Origin: JANMDN01 sp031376285
Lineage (GTDB): Bacteria; Actinomycetota; Thermoleophilia; Miltoncostaeales; Miltoncostaeaceae
Assembly (NCBI GenBank): GCA_031376285.1
Contig: JANMDN010000018.1
Span: 1 to 13,858 of the forward strand
Direction of reading: 5' to 3'
DNA: 13,858 nucleotides
Shown here: piece by piece, positions 13,753 to 13,858 of the stretch
Layout: each line of letters opens with the position of its first letter
Position numbering within the stretch: the first letter of the stretch is position 1
The notes under the pieces: model-generated
What the model was told of the DNA's origin: nothing
Databases searched by the model: none
The model's input: the letters and a program-made list of their open reading frames with translations, nothing else
Made by a program: the position numbers and the translations under genes

Positions 13753-13858
13753 GGCTGCGACTCGTCGCGAATTCGGCGTCCTTGGTCGCCCACATATACC
13801 CGATATGCGGTCTGACACTGCGTCCTCTTGCGCGTCGGCTTGAGCCGACGCTTCAGAC
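13753..13858 (-). repeat. Structured intergenic repeat, copy 2 (continues past window edge)
   Basis: This is the reverse-complement partner of 10857-10959. Its first 44 nt on the minus strand (13858-13815) differ from copy 1 at one base. The 20-nt palindrome lies at 13832-13851. The second stem is CATAT-CGGGT-ATATG, and the third is GCGAC-GA-GTCGC. Both stems differ in sequence from copy 1 yet still pair, so the folding looks conserved. The repeat begins at or beyond the last base of the window, so its full length is unknown. Confidence 0.8.

Noticed and set aside
10857..13858. Interpretation of the inverted repeats as insertion sequence ends
   Set aside because: No transposase lies between them, no target-site duplication can be checked because copy 2 reaches the window edge, and the divergence between copies is mosaic rather than uniform. 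Kept only as an open alternative.

Overview
This is a GC-rich window of bacterial chromosome, most likely from an actinobacterium. The support is high GC at third codon positions, frequent GTG and TTG starts, TANNNT -10 boxes placed 6-7 nt before start codons (leaderless transcripts), a RskA-like anti-sigma factor, and an enoyl-ACP reductase of the FabI type. The C-terminal module of the large secreted oxidase resembles those of Thermoleophilia (Solirubrobacterales) secreted proteins, but that placement is inference. I saw no transposase, integrase, tRNA, rRNA or CRISPR array.

Layout. Positions 1-255 hold the 3' end of an unrecognised gene on the + strand. It converges on a copC-copD fusion gene (264-1676, -). 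fabI (1779-2555, +) diverges from the fusion and converges on a secreted bacterial expansin (2614-3267, -). From 3329 to 7222 (+) lies a tight three-gene run: a LolD/MacB-type ABC ATPase, a large FtsX/MacB-type permease, and a metallophosphoesterase that overlaps the permease. From 7244 to 10528 (+) lies a second tight run: prephenate dehydratase (pheA), prephenate dehydrogenase (tyrA), an ECF sigma factor and its zinc-finger anti-sigma factor, the last three joined by 4-nt start/stop overlaps. A 465-bp gene-free stretch follows. Then comes a large secreted copper radical oxidase of the galactose/glyoxal oxidase type with a PKD domain (10994-13474, -), which has a long, hairpin-rich upstream region.

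How the genes relate. The window mixes core metabolism (fatty acid elongation, Phe/Tyr synthesis) with envelope and secreted functions: copper handling, lipoprotein or peptide export, wall loosening, and an extracellular oxidase. Two loci use copper, CopC-CopD and the radical oxidase; a supply relationship is plausible but unproven. The sigma/anti-sigma pair is translationally coupled to tyrA, which is an unusual partnership.

The most unusual non-coding signal is a pair of about 105-nt repeats in inverted orientation (10857-10959 and 13753-13858) flanking the oxidase gene. A 43-of-44-nt core holds a perfect hairpin, and two further hairpins keep their form although their sequences differ between copies. 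The element looks like a structured RNA or a palindromic intergenic repeat. I do not recognise its family, and the second copy runs to the window edge.
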